A DNA stretch of 64,000 bases from Selaginella moellendorffii (taxonomy: Eukaryota > Streptophyta > Lycopodiopsida > Selaginellales > Selaginellaceae), in the NCBI RefSeq assembly GCF_000143415.4, contig NW_003314330.1, positions 558,001 to 622,000 on the forward strand, written 5' to 3'. Every line of letters starts with the position of its first letter. Within the stretch, counting starts at the first letter, position 1. The notes beneath the pieces were generated by a model. That model made no database searches and was not told the origin of the DNA. It saw only the letters and a program-made list of their open reading frames with translations. Below are positions 20,116 to 32,489 of this stretch, in pieces. The position numbers and the translations under genes were made by a program.

Positions 20116-20520
20116 TCAATAGGAGGCTACCAAATTTAAATTAATATCAGTGTGAACCATAGTTCCATTTTTCTTCTTGCAATCTGTATTGAGCACTATT
20201 CTAGACATGGAAGGATTGGAATATGAGTGGAGTAAGTTGCCATCTCTAAATCTGTATCCATCATCATTTGTAATGCATTCAATTGAATCTATAAACATCA
20301 CCTTTCCATCACACTTTGCCGCTATCTTCTAGGTGGGCTTAACAAACTTAAAATTGGATCATTTCTCACATCCCTGTAAAACTTTTGTTACCACTGCATT
20401 AAATAGCAAAGTGAGAACCATATGTGAAGTCCCATGGCAGTGAAGCTGTAGAGTAGCAGAAAAGTTACAAAGAGTATAAACATTTTTCCTGGGCCACAAC
20501 AAAGAAACTTAGGAATGATC
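20116..20520 (-). pseudogene. Cyanovirin-N-like secreted protein relic, copy A
   Basis: The minus strand carries IECITNDDGYRF ... IVLNTDCKKKNGTMVHTDINLNL, resembling the CVNH pattern (C-I-x-N-x-DG ... L-x-A-x-C...G...I-x-LN). The upstream signal-peptide region (MFILFVTFLLLYSFTAMG near 20480) is out of frame and contains stops. Homologous copies lie at 50020-50356 and 50669-50890. CVNH proteins are glycan-binding lectins of fungi and ferns; the assignment is moderate. Confidence 0.4.
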
Positions 20521-20714
20521 AGGTAAGTCACAAGGTTATAAGCATTACCATCTAGGCAAATTTGCAATAGTTTGATACATGTTATAAAATCAATTGTTAT
20601 AAGAAATAGTAACTCTTAATAGTCATTTCAATGGAGAAACATATATTGAAGAGCCAATTTATATTACTTTAAGAGTGAAACAAAAATCTGGAACTCCAAA
20701 TAATGGCTGAAGAA

Positions 20715-21010
20715 AATTAATTCTGGCCTGGAATATGAAAAGGTGGTGGACAAAAGAATGGTGGAATATAGCTAGGTCCTGGGATGTGAAATGGAGCACC
20801 ATGACATAAAAGGAGCGAGAAATGCCATGAGGTGGTACTAGAATAACAGAGGGAAAATGGAATAGTAGAAAATGGCTACCAGGAATGTGAAATGGTTCAA
20901 ATGAGAGATTGGGGAATATGGTTTGAATATGGCATGGGAAAAAATAGTGGAATGGTGGAATATGGCTTGAGAGAGGTCAATTATATCTTGTAGTGTGAGG
21001 AAATAGTGTG
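20715..21010 (-). pseudogene. Decayed proline-rich protein gene
   Basis: The sequence aligns by eye with the repeat and signal region of the proline-rich gene at 18119-18604 (GAATATGAAAAGGTGG, GGGATGTGAAATGG, GTGGAATATGGCTTGAG). Many substitutions and gaps leave no frame open. Confidence 0.45.
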
Positions 21011-21746
21011 TAACTTGAGCTTCCTATGCACCTTGATGATGGTCTATCAACTTTTTTCTTAAATTTAATGCTTTTATTCTTTTGTGGGTATAGAGTCAAT
21101 ACTACTTGACATGTATCTCACTTTTTCTTTCTCTTTACCACAATTTTAATTATCATAGATGGTTTGGAAAAGGAAAAACCATTACAAAGGTTAAGAAAAA
21201 TCAGAAAGATGTTATGAAATGTCTTTATTTTAAATCCACTTCTGCTCTCATTTCCACCCATGAACCCAAAAATATGTAATAATAAGTAACTTTTATTCCC
21301 ACATGCACTCAACTCTTAGGGACATTTATAATTGAATTAGAAGTAACACTTTATATGATATATTGATAGTTATTTTAATTTACAAAGATGCTTTATTCTA
21401 AATTTGAGATGGACTATCCCATAACTTTTTCTCGATAGTTAAATTAATATACTTGGAGTGAAGATCATTAAACTTTATGGTCAAGCCATTGAATTGCTAG
21501 ATTTTTTTTAGATACTTCAAGATCTCCATTTAAACAATTTTCTGAATTAAGATTAATTAAGAATTTTAATTTTGGAACCAAACCCTAGACAAGCCTCCCT
21601 AAGGTATACCAGCTAAATCCCTTAGGCCATAAAATATTTTTGAAATATTCTAATAGTTCATGTCATTAGGCCCAAATAATTCTATCATAAACTAGTTCTG
21701 AGACCTTTAAGCCCTCACTAAATTGCCATTTTTTTCTAGTTATTCA
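21011..21746. other. AT-rich intergenic DNA
   Basis: No gene or clear element is seen. The short frame at 21118-21312 has no support. Confidence 0.4.
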
Positions 21747-23209
21747 TGTAGTGCACTTGAATTTAGAACTAAACTCCAAGCCTATTGTGTTACAAAATGA
21801 GGGTCTGATACAATCCCACAAGCACCAACTCCTCATATCGAACACCTACACACTTAGATGGTATTTGGCACAATTTTGGCATACTAGTGGCCTAATATGA
21901 AGATGGTGCCCCACTGACTAGAGCAATGTGGAGCTTGGGTTTAGACCCAAACCAGATGCAAAATAAAGAGTGATACAGCTCAGTGGGAACAAAACTAACA
22001 TCTCAGATGGTTGGACATGCATTCCAACCATTATCCCTACTATACATTTGGAACCCTTGATACGCCCCCCTAAGGAACACATGCTTTGGGATTTCACCTT
22101 TAGCCTCCCTTAATATTAGGAGTTAGTCTCTGGGACAAGCTCAAAACTTATTAAATATAGAATGTCCCTAGATTGTAAATTTGGACACGGAATAAACACC
22201 ATTGTGTTTAAGACAATCTTTACATTCCATAGATATGCCAAATGAGCAAATCTAAACACTTTTTATAAATAGCATTTGGGACTAGAATGAGACTAACACA
22301 AAGGGCATGATAGCGAAAGTGTTTAGCAAACACAATAAGCTATCATGTAGTGATATTGAGGGACTAAACTCAATATGTGCCAAACTAGTGCAAGATAGAG
22401 CAAAAAAGAACTAACAAGCTGGGCGAAGTATGTTTAGCTAAATAAACATTTAAGAATTCATTCCTTATGCTCATTCAACTAAGTACAGATGCTAAATCTA
22501 ATTTACTAACACTTGGACAAAAGGGGCTAATAAAGGGAACTAATAGTATTGAACTCCTGTCGTCATAGAAGTAAAGAGAGAGTGTTTGTAAGAATTGGCT
22601 GACAAGTTGTAAACTCATGAATTTGGACTTCCTGGGAAGTCACCTAGCCCCATATTATTCAAACCCAAGGACACTTAACCTTAAATATCCCAAAACCCTT
22701 AATCAATTGAAAAAAAGGGTAATTAATTGAAAACTCTTGTTCATGGGTTGTTTCCCTTATATTTGAACCCCATGGATCGTCTTTCAAGTCATTCTCTTTG
22801 ATTATTTACAATTCATCACACTTCTTTATAAGTTCACGCCCTTGTGAATGGAAGCTGAGAGTCACAGCTCTCCCAAGAGCCTCGCTCTCAGCAAACTAAA
22901 CCTACCAAATATCAATTAACATATGGCATAATTCCCTTAAGCCAACTAATAGAGTTGGACCTAGACCCGCTCTAATACCAAATGTAAACTCTTGAGTTTG
23001 GAGTTCCTGGGAGGTCACCCAGTAGTACTATTTAAACCTAAGGATGCTTAACTTTAAATATCCCGACTCTTAATTGATTGAAAAAGCGGGTATACTCTTG
23101 TTTTTGGTCATTTTTCCTTTATATTTAAACCCTATGGATCATTTCTTAAATTGTTCTCTTTGGTTGCTTACATAAGTATCTTTCGATACCCAAAGTCACA
23201 TTTGCGACA
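21747..23209 (-). mobile_element. Solo LTR of the chromovirus family, interrupted by a TRIM
   Basis: The sequence from TGTAGTGCAC (21747) to TTTGCGACA (23209) matches the chromovirus LTR at 27432-28300 throughout, apart from a 565-bp TRIM insertion (22608-23172). Flanks are ATTCA and ATTCT, a 5-bp target duplication with one mismatch. No internal element sequence adjoins either end, so it is a solo LTR. Compared with the 27.4-kb copy it has many C-to-T and G-to-A changes, suggesting an older, methylated copy. Confidence 0.75.
22608..23172 (-). mobile_element. TRIM family 2, minus orientation, nested in solo LTR
   Basis: Direct repeats at 22608-22810 and 22983-23172 (TGTAAACTC...TTACA). Between them the minus strand starts TTTGGTATTAGAGC, a primer-binding site matching initiator tRNA-Met with one change. 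Target duplication is CAAGT on the left and TAAGT on the right. The uninterrupted target is seen in the 27.4-kb LTR (AACAAGTATCTTTC near 28265). The internal part is about 170 bp and non-coding. Confidence 0.8.
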
Positions 23210-23459
23210 ATTCTAATCTAAAGAATTTACCATAATCCTTAAGTTAGTTTTAATTAGTACAAAAGTGGAAATTTGTCCCAATATGGCTTGAGAGCTAAAT
23301 TGCTCTAAAGGTGCCCTAGTTATTCCAACAATGTGTCTTATAAAGTTTTTTTTACCAAATAACAAATCTATTCTAAACACTTAATCTAGAAAATAATTAC
23401 AGATTAGCCCTAATAACCACATTTATACTTTTAATATCTAATTGCTCTAACCCAAGGAT
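23210..23459. other. AT-rich spacer
   Basis: Nothing recognisable between the solo LTR and the next TRIM. Confidence 0.4.
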
Positions 23460-23464
23460 CTAAG

Positions 23465-24059
23465 TGTAAGCAACCAAAGGGAACGACTTGAGAGACAATC
23501 CATAGGGGTTCAAATATAGAAGGAAAGGGCCCATGAATAAGAGTGCACCCCCTTTTCCAATCGGTTAAGGGTCTTGGGATAATTGGAGTTAAGTGTCCTT
23601 GGGTTTGAATAGTACTGGGCTGGGCGACCTCCCAGGAAATCTAAACTTAGGAGTTTACATTTAGTATCAGAGGGGTTTCGAGTTTGACTCTGTTGGTTGG
23701 CTAGGGGAATCATACCACATGTTGATTGACATCTGGCTGGTCCAGTTTGCTCCCGCTGGGCTCAACTCAAGGGGTAGGGTGTCAAGAGAGCAGGGCTCTC
23801 GGGAGAGCTGCGGCTCTCAGCTTCTATTCACAAGGGCGTGAACTTGCAGGGAAGCATGGTGGATTGTAAGCAACCAAAGGGAACGACTTAAGAGACGATC
23901 CATAGGGATTCAAATATAAAGGGAAAAGGCCCATGAATAAAAGTGCACCCCCTTTTCCAATCGATTAAGGGTCTTGAGATAGTTGGACTTAAGCGTCCTT
24001 GGGTTTGAATAGTACTGGGCAGGGTGACCTCCCGGGAAGTCCAAATTTAGGAGTTTACA
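23465..24059 (+). mobile_element. TRIM family 2, plus orientation, complete
   Basis: Two 195-bp LTRs (23465-23659 and 23865-24059, TGTAAGCAACC...GTTTACA) flank about 205 bp of non-coding DNA. The primer-binding site TTTAGTATCAGAGG follows the 5' LTR. The target duplication CTAAG is perfect (23460-23464 and 24060-24064). It is the same family as the minus-orientation copy at 22608-23172 but in the opposite orientation and better preserved. Confidence 0.9.
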
Positions 24060-24389
24060 CTAAGGCTTCAAAAGTGATTATGTGTTCTTTACACTCTAAA
24101 TTTGAGTGTTAAAAATCATGATTTTCTAGAAAAACAGTAGCCCTTTTTGTATCCTTCATCTTTCCTTAATTGGCTCTCAAGAATGCTTAAGTTACTTTCT
24201 TTTGTTAACAATCAAAGTTGTTCTTTAACTTCTCTGATTTTGATGCTACATACTCCTTTGCAAAAGAAGTAATATTAAAAATGCTAAATAAATCATACTT
24301 AAAAAATTGTGGATACCACATTTGTAAAAATAGTTTACCACTAGATTTTCAACATCTACTCACTTAGTTAGGTTTTAAATATCACTCAA

Positions 24390-24865
24390 TGTAACATATG
24401 TGATCATAGGATAAGATTTGGATACATTGTCATTGTGTGTTACATAGTATCAAAGCAATAACACATGTTTAATTCTTATTAATTAGTGGCTACTTAAGGT
24501 ATATAAAATAAAGTTTATTTCTACCCATAAAAATTAGGTATCCATGAGTATGTGTAAGGCATCCATAAACAAAAGGGTTCAATATGGGACTATGGTAGAA
24601 GTAGATAATTAGTTGACTCACATTAAATAGCTAGTTTTTATGATAAAAAGATTGGTAAATTTAGTGTGGAAATAGAGTTATTGGTTGCCCTTGGCTCTAT
24701 AAGAATAGTGAGTTAACGGACATTGAAGGGGGGTAAATATAGTGCATATGATCATGGGATAAAATTCAAATATATAATTATTATAAATTTTAAAACCTAG
24801 GGATATATATAACAAATAATTGCCCTTTTCATTGGTTTAAAAGAAAAAAGATAAATTATATTACA
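24390..24865 (+). mobile_element. TRIM family 1, old copy
   Basis: TGTAAC...TTACA ends with a perfect 5-bp duplication CTCAA (24385-24389 and 24866-24870). The 5' LTR is reduced to 24390-24444 by internal deletion. The primer site TAGTATCAAAGC follows, then internal sequence colinear with the TRIM at 2978-3750 (ATTAGTGGCTACTTAA). A polypurine tract GAAGGGGGGTAAA sits at 24725-24737. It is strongly diverged, largely by transitions. Confidence 0.75.
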
Positions 24866-26482
24866 CTCAAAATTATTTTCTCTTTGGAATTTTGTACTAT
24901 TATTTTGTCATTAAAATACTTATTAAGTTTATTTCTTCAAAAATCATACTCTTCTTTAATTCTTAGAGCTCTTTCCTTTGCTAAGTGGGATTTTGAAGCA
25001 AAAAAACACATCCAACTAGGAATATCTAGAAGATGACCCTTAACTCTAGTTTAATGTCCTACCCACTAATTCATGTAAAATGCATAAACTTACCTCTTTT
25101 GCCAGTGATTAACTCCTTGCTCTAGTGTTATAAATTTCCAATTTTTTCTTGTTCCTATTCATATAAAAATGTGGTAAAATTTGACCAATCATGGTAATAC
25201 TAATGACATGTGATGATGATGTCATGTGACACCTTATACTTTCTTGGCATATTTATTAGATAATTGTTATTAGGTACTTAAAAGACTAGAGGCTCTTTAG
25301 TCCTATATTGAACCCATACTAGAAATAAGATAGTGAGTAATATTTCCTTATTCTTTCTCTTTTTTTAATTCGTTCTTAAAGGAAATGAAGCTTTTGCATT
25401 TGAGTGTGTTGTAAATAGCCCCAAAATTTAGTTCCCACCATGTTCCAAAAGTAAACCTGATTAATATCAATGCCCAAGTAACAAAGAAACTACTTGATCA
25501 TAGTCACTTGAACAGTTAAAAAAGAAATTTGGAGAAAACTTGGTAGGAGATACATTTTATGGTTTGCTTAATTAAACCTGTAGAGTGGTAGTGGATATAT
25601 CTAGAATATACTTAGAAATTCCTTAGAATTTTACTATCTAATAGTTTTTATTCATTTAGATTAATCTTGCATTTGAAATTTATAAAAAAAATTATAATTT
25701 ATAAAATTTCGTAAACCCTTTCTAGTAAAATTTTTTTTTGTTCTACTATCTAATAGTTTACATGATTTTATGTTATAAATTATAAACATATTTATAATTA
25801 TAAACTTCCATGTGATCAATTGGATTAGTAAATAATAATAACACTACTATAAGCAAACCAAGTGTTGCTGTAAGCAAATTATTAGTAACTAGCACTTGCC
25901 TAGCATATGCTGTGTATGTAGCAAAATACTGTTTTGATTTTTCTAATATATTAATAACTAAGTTGGAATTGTATCAAAAAAGCAAATATTGTGTTCCACT
26001 TTAATTGATGAAATTATGCCTACAAAATGTTATATTGAATACAAAAATTAATTATAGTAAACTTCATAATATAAATATTTAGAAAAACAATATACTCCTA
26101 GGCATAAATAATAATAAATATTCATTAATAGAAATATTAAATACAAATTGTATTTAGAAATATGAATATATCTAGAAAAATACCTGATAAAGAAAAAACT
26201 AAAAATAAAATTTCTATTATTAAAAATATGTTATATGTAAATTATATTTTTACTTGGGATAAACTTATCATGATTTTATCAAATAAAAGAGAATAATTAC
26301 TGCAAGACATTAATTAGCTATACGTTTTACTTAGAATATAAAAAAATAAGTTTTTAGAAACATTAGTATATTACTACCCAAATCTAATCAAGAAAATTAT
26401 TTGTAAATATATATGTTATAGAAGCTATAAATGCAAATCTTATATTCCATAGTATTATGTACTAATAAACTATATTTGCAGT
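24866..26482. other. AT-rich intergenic DNA
   Basis: Long AT-rich stretch with short A/T runs. No gene, LTR pair or structured repeat is supported. Confidence 0.5.
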
Positions 26483-26689
26483 TGTGAGTGCTTGGAATAT
26501 GGAAGGGAATACAAAAAATGTGCATATCAATTAGCCCAAAAACCTTAGCTTATATATAGAAGCGAGTGGTCCGGATTGAAACCAATCCGACGGCTACCAA
26601 AATCCCACTACGCTAATATTAATATACAGCATCGTAGCCGTACACTTGGCCCTCACATCATCCCTTCCTCTCAGAATAATGAAAGACTA

Positions 26690-27431
26690 TCAGGGTTCTC
26701 TTGTAGACGGGCTGGGATCTGGAGGAACATCAGGAGGAGGCATCGGTGGATCTATAGATGGTATTAACTGCTCCTGATCCCTTTGTAAGAAGCATTTCAA
26801 CCGCTGCACATGCACAATCTCTGGAGGATGAACTTGTTGGACGTTATGCTGAACTTCATAAACTTGTGGTTCAACTTGCCGCAACATGCGATATAGTCCT
26901 TTCCACCGCGCAAGGAGCCCTTTAGATAAACCACGTACCGTAAGTAGCAAAAACGGACTAACACCAAATCATCCATTTTGTACTCCGTAGGTGGACGATG
27001 ATGGGAGTTGTAGCGTCATTGTTGTTCCACTTGTACGCGGCCTAAGTGTTTGGCAGATTATGCTCGGACAAGTGAAAGAATGCTTGTTGAATACTGATCT
27101 TACAACCTAGTATTGACAGCTCATGGTAATTGTGAAGGTAAACCTAGCTCCGTTGGTAATATTGGATCATGACTATATAGGAGTTTATATGGTGAAGCAC
27201 CAACAGAACTCTACACTCCTGTGACATACACATATCGAAGAGACGACAAATAACCATCCCAATCCAAATGCTGAAAGTTCACATACTTCGCAATCATCCT
27301 TTTGAATGTCCGAACAAGCTGTTTCACTAGACCGTCTAATTGTAGATGATAAGCACTTGTGAAAGTGTGGCTTATCCCCAACTGAGACATCAAAACATGA
27401 AATGCCTCAGCCATAAATACGGGACTATTAA
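26690..27431 (-). pseudogene. Integrase 3' part of the outer Ty3/gypsy element
   Basis: The minus strand reads SPVFMAEAFHVLMSQLGISH ... SAYHLQLDGLVKQLVRTFKR (integrase core, SAYHPQTDGQ-type motif). After a stop it continues to KGLSKGLLARWKGLYRMLRQV ... VYEVQHNVQQVHPPEIVHV, the GPF/Y-like integrase C-terminus. At 27431/27432 the core is cut by the chromovirus LTR. Several stops are present. Confidence 0.75.
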
Positions 27432-28300
27432 TGTAGTGCACCTGAATTTAGAGCCGAACACCAAGCCTGTTGTGCTACGAAACGAGGGTCCGGTAAAATC
27501 CCACGAGCACCAGCTCTCTGTATCTAGCACCTGCATGCAAAATGGTGTCAGACAGAGTCTGGCACAATTTTGGCATACCGGTGGCCTAACGTGAGGAGGA
27601 GGGTACCCCACCGACTAAAGTAGTGTGGAGCTTGAGCTTAGACCCAAGCCGGATGCAAAACAAGAAGCAACACAACCCAACAGGAGCTAAACTAATATCT
27701 TAGGTGGTCAGACATGCATTCCAACCACTATCCCTACTATATATTTGGAACCCTCCATAGCCCCCTCCCTTAGTATCAGGAGTTAATCTCTAGGACAAGC
27801 TCAAAACTTACTAAATATGGAATGGCGCTAGATTGCAAATTTACGAACACCATTGTGTTCAGGCCAATCTCTACATTCCGTAGAAATGCCAAATGAGCGA
27901 ATTTAGACACTTCCCATAATTAGTATTTAGGATGAAAATGAGACTAACACAAAGGGCATGATAGCGAGGGTGTTTGGCAGACATGATAAGCTATCATCCA
28001 ATGATATTGAGGGACTAGTCTTAACATGCGAGGGTTCTTGCCAAGTTAATGCAAGACAGAGCAAAAGAGAACTAACAAGCCGGGCCAAGTATGCTTGGCT
28101 AAATAGACACTTAAGAATTCCTTCCTTATGCTCATCTGGCCAAGTATAGATGTTAAGTCTAATTTACTAACACTTGGACAAGAGGAGCTAATAAAGGGAA
28201 CTAACAGTACCGACCTCCTGCCGTCATGGTAGTAAGGAAAGAGTGTCCGTAAGGATTGGCTAACAAGTATCTTTCAATACCCGAAGTCACATTCGCGACA
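27432..28300 (-). mobile_element. 3' LTR of Ty3/gypsy chromovirus
   Basis: 869 bp with ends TGTCGCGAATG...GTGCACTACA on the minus strand. It is preceded on that strand by the polypurine tract CCCCAAGGGGGGGAGAG (about 28301-28317). The same LTR occurs as a solo copy at 21747-23209 and as a fragment at 48484-49239. The matching 5' LTR was not found: right of gag the sequence is replaced by another element and then by the outer element leader. Confidence 0.75.
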
Positions 28301-28317
28301 CTCTCCCCCCCTTGGGG

Positions 28318-28908
28318 AAGATCAATGTCCTCGTCGATGCATACCCAAGTCTAGCAAACCGTCAAGGAAACAACTCCGAAAGTTAACAGAAAGCACACTA
28401 TGTGGGAAACACACCGACTTAAATGAGTGATGGAATGACCTCTCCTCTACGTCCAAAGACGTTAAGACTCAGACACCCTTCGGCCGTCATCGATAAGGAA
28501 ATGACTAACAGAGTTAGCCACCCTTGCTGCTTTAAGTACCACTCGGCTTACAAAGGAATGATACATCCCTGCCCGCAAGGACATAGGGAGAAGGCTAGAG
28601 GCTCAACTTCCCCTGAGCAACAAAGCAACCTCGTCGAGAAGATTTAGACAACTAGTATAAACTAGCAGATTAAGTTGTTTACATGACCATGCCCCTTTTC
28701 AAAAGTGAGTTATCGAGAGAGAGGCAGGGACTTGTGATCAGTCTATAATAGTTATCCCCATGGTTATGGATTGGACCCATGCGTCAAAGTGCCGATGTCA
28801 ACCTGCCAAAACTAACCTAAGTATTAATGAATGAGAGAAACGACACTTTGATTTATAGAAAGATATTACTTTATTAATTTGCAAGGTTTATTACAATATT
28901 TACAAAAG
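28318..28908 (-). other. 3' non-coding region of the chromovirus
   Basis: Lies between the chromodomain stop and the polypurine tract. No coding sequence; this is the expected place for element 3' untranslated sequence. Confidence 0.5.
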
Positions 28909-30642
28909 CTAATCTTTATTACGATTCTCATACTTCGTGACAAGCTCATGAGCATATGTAAGATTCCTAAGAGGCTCCCAAGTTGATTCACAAGATGGGT
29001 AACCTTTCCACTTAACTAGATACTCTCGACGTTTGGCACGTTTAAGCCAACACGTACCCAAAATAGCTTCCACTTCATATTCAGGTTCACCATCCACAAC
29101 TTCTGGTGGGGGACAGATCTCCGCTTGACGTGCATCATCCATAGTGTATGGAGCCAAGAGATTGGAAATACATCATGAACATTAGACATCTCTGCAAGAA
29201 AATCCAACTGATAGGATACATTACCGATGTGCCTCAACACCTGATAGGGTCTAACATATCTCAATAACAGCTTCTGAGATAAAGATCCCTTAATGTTCAA
29301 GTTCCAGGAAGATAGCCACACCTGATCTCCCACTTGATAGGATACATCCCGACATGCTGATCCTTATCATGTCGATACCTATCATGAGCTTTGCCCATCG
29401 CCTCAGTAGCCCTTGGGATGATGCATGTCAAGCAGAGCACCAACCTTGGCATAGCTACTCCGCATAAGTCTTAACAGCCAGGACCAACACTTCGGTCATT
29501 GGTTTCGGTACAACAATCTGTTGAGGAACCCCACGAGCATTCCCTTGCAGCATCTCCCATGGAGAACAGCTTATAGCGCTGTGAAATATGTTGTTATAAC
29601 AGATTTCTATTGTATCCAAATGCTCAACCCAGTCGCGTTAGTCTGCAGCGATATAGTACCGTAGATAATCGTCAACTTGAGCAGTCATGCATTCGGTCTA
29701 CCCATTAGTTTGAGGATGATAAGCTGTACTAAATTTCAACTTGGTACCAAACAGCTGGAACAATGTGCCCCAAAACTTCCCCGTAAACCTCAAATCTCTA
29801 TCCGAAATCATCTCTTCAAGGAGACCACAAACCCATACTACTTCATGGAAAAAGAGCTTTGCTGCTTGTTTTGCATTTACTGTTTCCATAGTTGGAATGA
29901 AGTGTGCAATCTTTGACAACCGATTCACAACCACCATCAAAGTATCATAACCCTTCAACTTCGGCAAGCAAATGACAAAATCAAGTGTCACACTCTAAAA
30001 TGGCCATGCCGGTGCTGGAATGCACTACAACTTCCCAACCTACTTCTTAATTCTATGCATACATTGCTAGCATATAGGGTAGGAACGGACATAGTTTGCT
30101 ACATCACCTTCCATACCAAACCAGAAAAATCCCTTTTTCAATGAAGCCAGAGTCTTCTGCTTTCCACCATGTCCCACTGCTAGAACATCATGATGTTCCC
30201 GCAAAAACAACTGCTACAGACCCTTAGAGGGAAGATACAATCTTTCTTGCTTATAGAATATAAGCCCATCCCAAACTGAGAAATGAAGCTTCACATTGGT
30301 TCGACTAGCAACTTTTGTCACTTCACTACCAACGTCTTGCTTCAACAACTCTGCACGGTGCAAGATTGCCTTCGCCAATGGATCACTTCCATATGAAGCT
30401 CGAACATCCTCTAACCATTCTGAACTGATTGCCAATATTGCCCGGAATTGAGCTTGATGACTCAATGCATCCGGGACAATATTGTCTTTACTAGGTTTAT
30501 ATATGATTTCAATATCATATCTAACAAGCTTCTCTTGCCAAAGAGCTTGCTTCGGCGTAAGCTTAAGCTGCATAGCAAAGTAGCTTAGTGTGTTACTATC
30601 TGTATAAACCTTGGTGTGTCCACCCAAGTAGTGTCTAATCAT
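28909..30642 (-). pseudogene. Chromovirus pol: RNase H, integrase, chromodomain
   Basis: In minus-strand order: RNase H tail (30642-30214: KVYTDSNTLSYF, KPSKDNIVPDALS), integrase core (29991-29698: LDFVICLPKLKGYDTLMVVV, DRLSKIAHF-like, SDRDLRFTGKFW, FSTAYHPQTNG), integrase C-terminal part (29333-29016: VRPYQVLRHIGNVSYQLDF) and a chromodomain (29157-28909: YEVEAILGTC, REYLVKWKGYPSCESTWEP). The chromodomain places it in the chromovirus lineage, whose integrases target marked chromatin. Frameshifts and stops separate the parts. The reverse transcriptase domain is absent. Confidence 0.85.
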
Positions 30643-31060
30643 GATCAGAATACTCCTTCATGAGTCGGTCAATAGATGCAACACAAAGATCGTTGGAGGG
30701 ATCGGAAAAGGGAAGAGCAGAACAAGATGGAAACATAGGAGGAAATAGTGGGGGAACAAAAATAATGGAAGCAAAGGTAGAAGTAGAAGGATGAAGAGGT
30801 ATAGAAATGAGAGGAATGGATGAAATATAAAGAAGTATGAGACAAGGGGGAGAAGCCTCAAAGTCACACTTGGCATGATTGTGCTGCAACCAATCCATAC
30901 AAAGAATGAGGTTAAAAGCTTGACTCGGCACCACCTGTAATGACTGCAACTCAAGCTCAAGATCACCCACACGCACAACCAAGTCCGCCTCATCTTGTGC
31001 ACATGCATGTGTACGGCCGTTGCCATAAAGAATGAAAACTAGTTCTTCCGCACGACGCAA
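30635..31060 (-). pseudogene. Chromovirus aspartic protease region
   Basis: The frame contains VVRVGDLELELQSLQVVP and AFNLILCMDWLQHNHAKCD, the C-terminal half of a retropepsin as in Ty3/gypsy elements (I-L-G-M-D-W-L pattern). It ends at 30635, overlapping the RNase H frame by a few bases where about 1 kb of reverse transcriptase should lie. Confidence 0.7.
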
Positions 31061-31482
31061 GTGTAGACGGCAACATGTGGCAACAGGTCAAGCAATAGAA
31101 AATAAACTCAAACTTGTATCAACCAACATGGAGAGAATAATAGGAGACCTCTTGTTATAAAAATGAGCTTGGAAAGTAAACACTGGATGAACTGGTGCCG
31201 AGTGAACCCCTTGATGATACTCCCGAAAGAAAGATGGAGGGGTCACTAACTTATTCGTGCAAGGTCCCTCTGTTACTCACGTGACTCCTTGTTTCCTGGA
31301 TGCATCTCAGTGTCCAAACCTTCCACTACAACAGCACCAACAAGACATTGCTGACACTAAGGTCTCCACCCAAGAAATGGAGGTTGCCAATCCGGAAAAT
31401 GCCGACAGCGCCGATAAGTATGACCAACTTCATCACACGCTCAGCAGCGAACATCATAGCCACGACCACATCCTCGCCCTTG

Positions 31483-32209
31483 TCATTGGACTCGAGCAGC
31501 AGCAACATCAACCTCTATTGGAACAGGACCTTCACCCATAGGAAGGGGAGCTGAAGGACGGGCAGCGAGAAGTGAAAGAGGTGACGTCTCATAACGTTGT
31601 GCCAAGCGAAGAGCATTGTCAAGGGTGGCAAGAGCAAGTGCATGCACAAGTCTGACAAGATCTTGACGAAGTGTTGGCCACAACATTCCTAGCTTGATCC
31701 GCTCCGACATATTTGGCTCCGCACGAAACAAAAGACTTTGGAAACGAACACAAAATTGCATCACCGACTTAGATAGCCCTTGGCAAAGACAATGCAATTG
31801 TTGGAAGGCATCATCACAGTCGTCGACATGTTCAAATGCACGTTTGAAGACATTCGGGAGAACACTCCAATCCCCACGAGTGGCTGTGCCTAGACCATTG
31901 TACCATTGCAACGCCGTCCCTTGGAGACACGTGGGAAACTCACACAAATATTGAGCATCATCCCAAGAATTATATATGGCAATCACTGTAAAGTGATTGA
32001 ACCAATAGTACAGATCATCCCCAGATTCCTGCCAAAGAACGCCGGCCGAACGAGAGGATTAGCACCAAGAGCAAGAGGAGTTGTACCACATGTCGTGAAT
32101 GCCGCCATCAACTGAGTTTGGTTGTTCAATTGCAAGTGCATAGCATCAAGCAATTGTACCAACTACCGCTCTAGAGTCAAAGGAGGAGATTGCTGATCTG
32201 CCATGAAGA
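31483..32209 (-). pseudogene. Chromovirus gag
   Basis: The ATG at 32209 begins MADQQSPPLTLER. After a stop the capsid-like region continues at 31986-31483 (YLCEFPTCLQGTALQWYNGL, DDAFQQLHCLCQGLSKSV, FCVRFQSLL, DNALRLAQRYE), the usual Ty3/gypsy retrotransposon gag pattern. Broken by stops. Confidence 0.7.
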
Positions 32210-32489
32210 TGGACAAAGAAAAAGCAAAAGAAGAGAAACGACAAAAAGCAAGAAGGAAATGGGAGTGTGAGACAAAAAATCCCTAGGCCCCAAAGTGGAG
32301 CTAAAAGGGTGCCATGTGGTAGTGGTCGAAGCGAAAGCCAAATGAGCATAACACGTTTGGACTAAACATTCCGACTTGAAAGGTCGAAAGTGGGAGTGGA
32401 ACTCCCAATGAAGTGCTCGAGGAACAGGCATGAAGCGAGTAATGAGTGAGTCTTTAGAAAAGGGACACAAGAGAACCAAAACATGACAC

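Noticed and set aside
27346-27594. Plus-strand frames in the chromovirus LTR and integrase region (27346-27594, 29677-29950)
   Set aside because: They run antisense to integrase or across the LTR edge; no domain.
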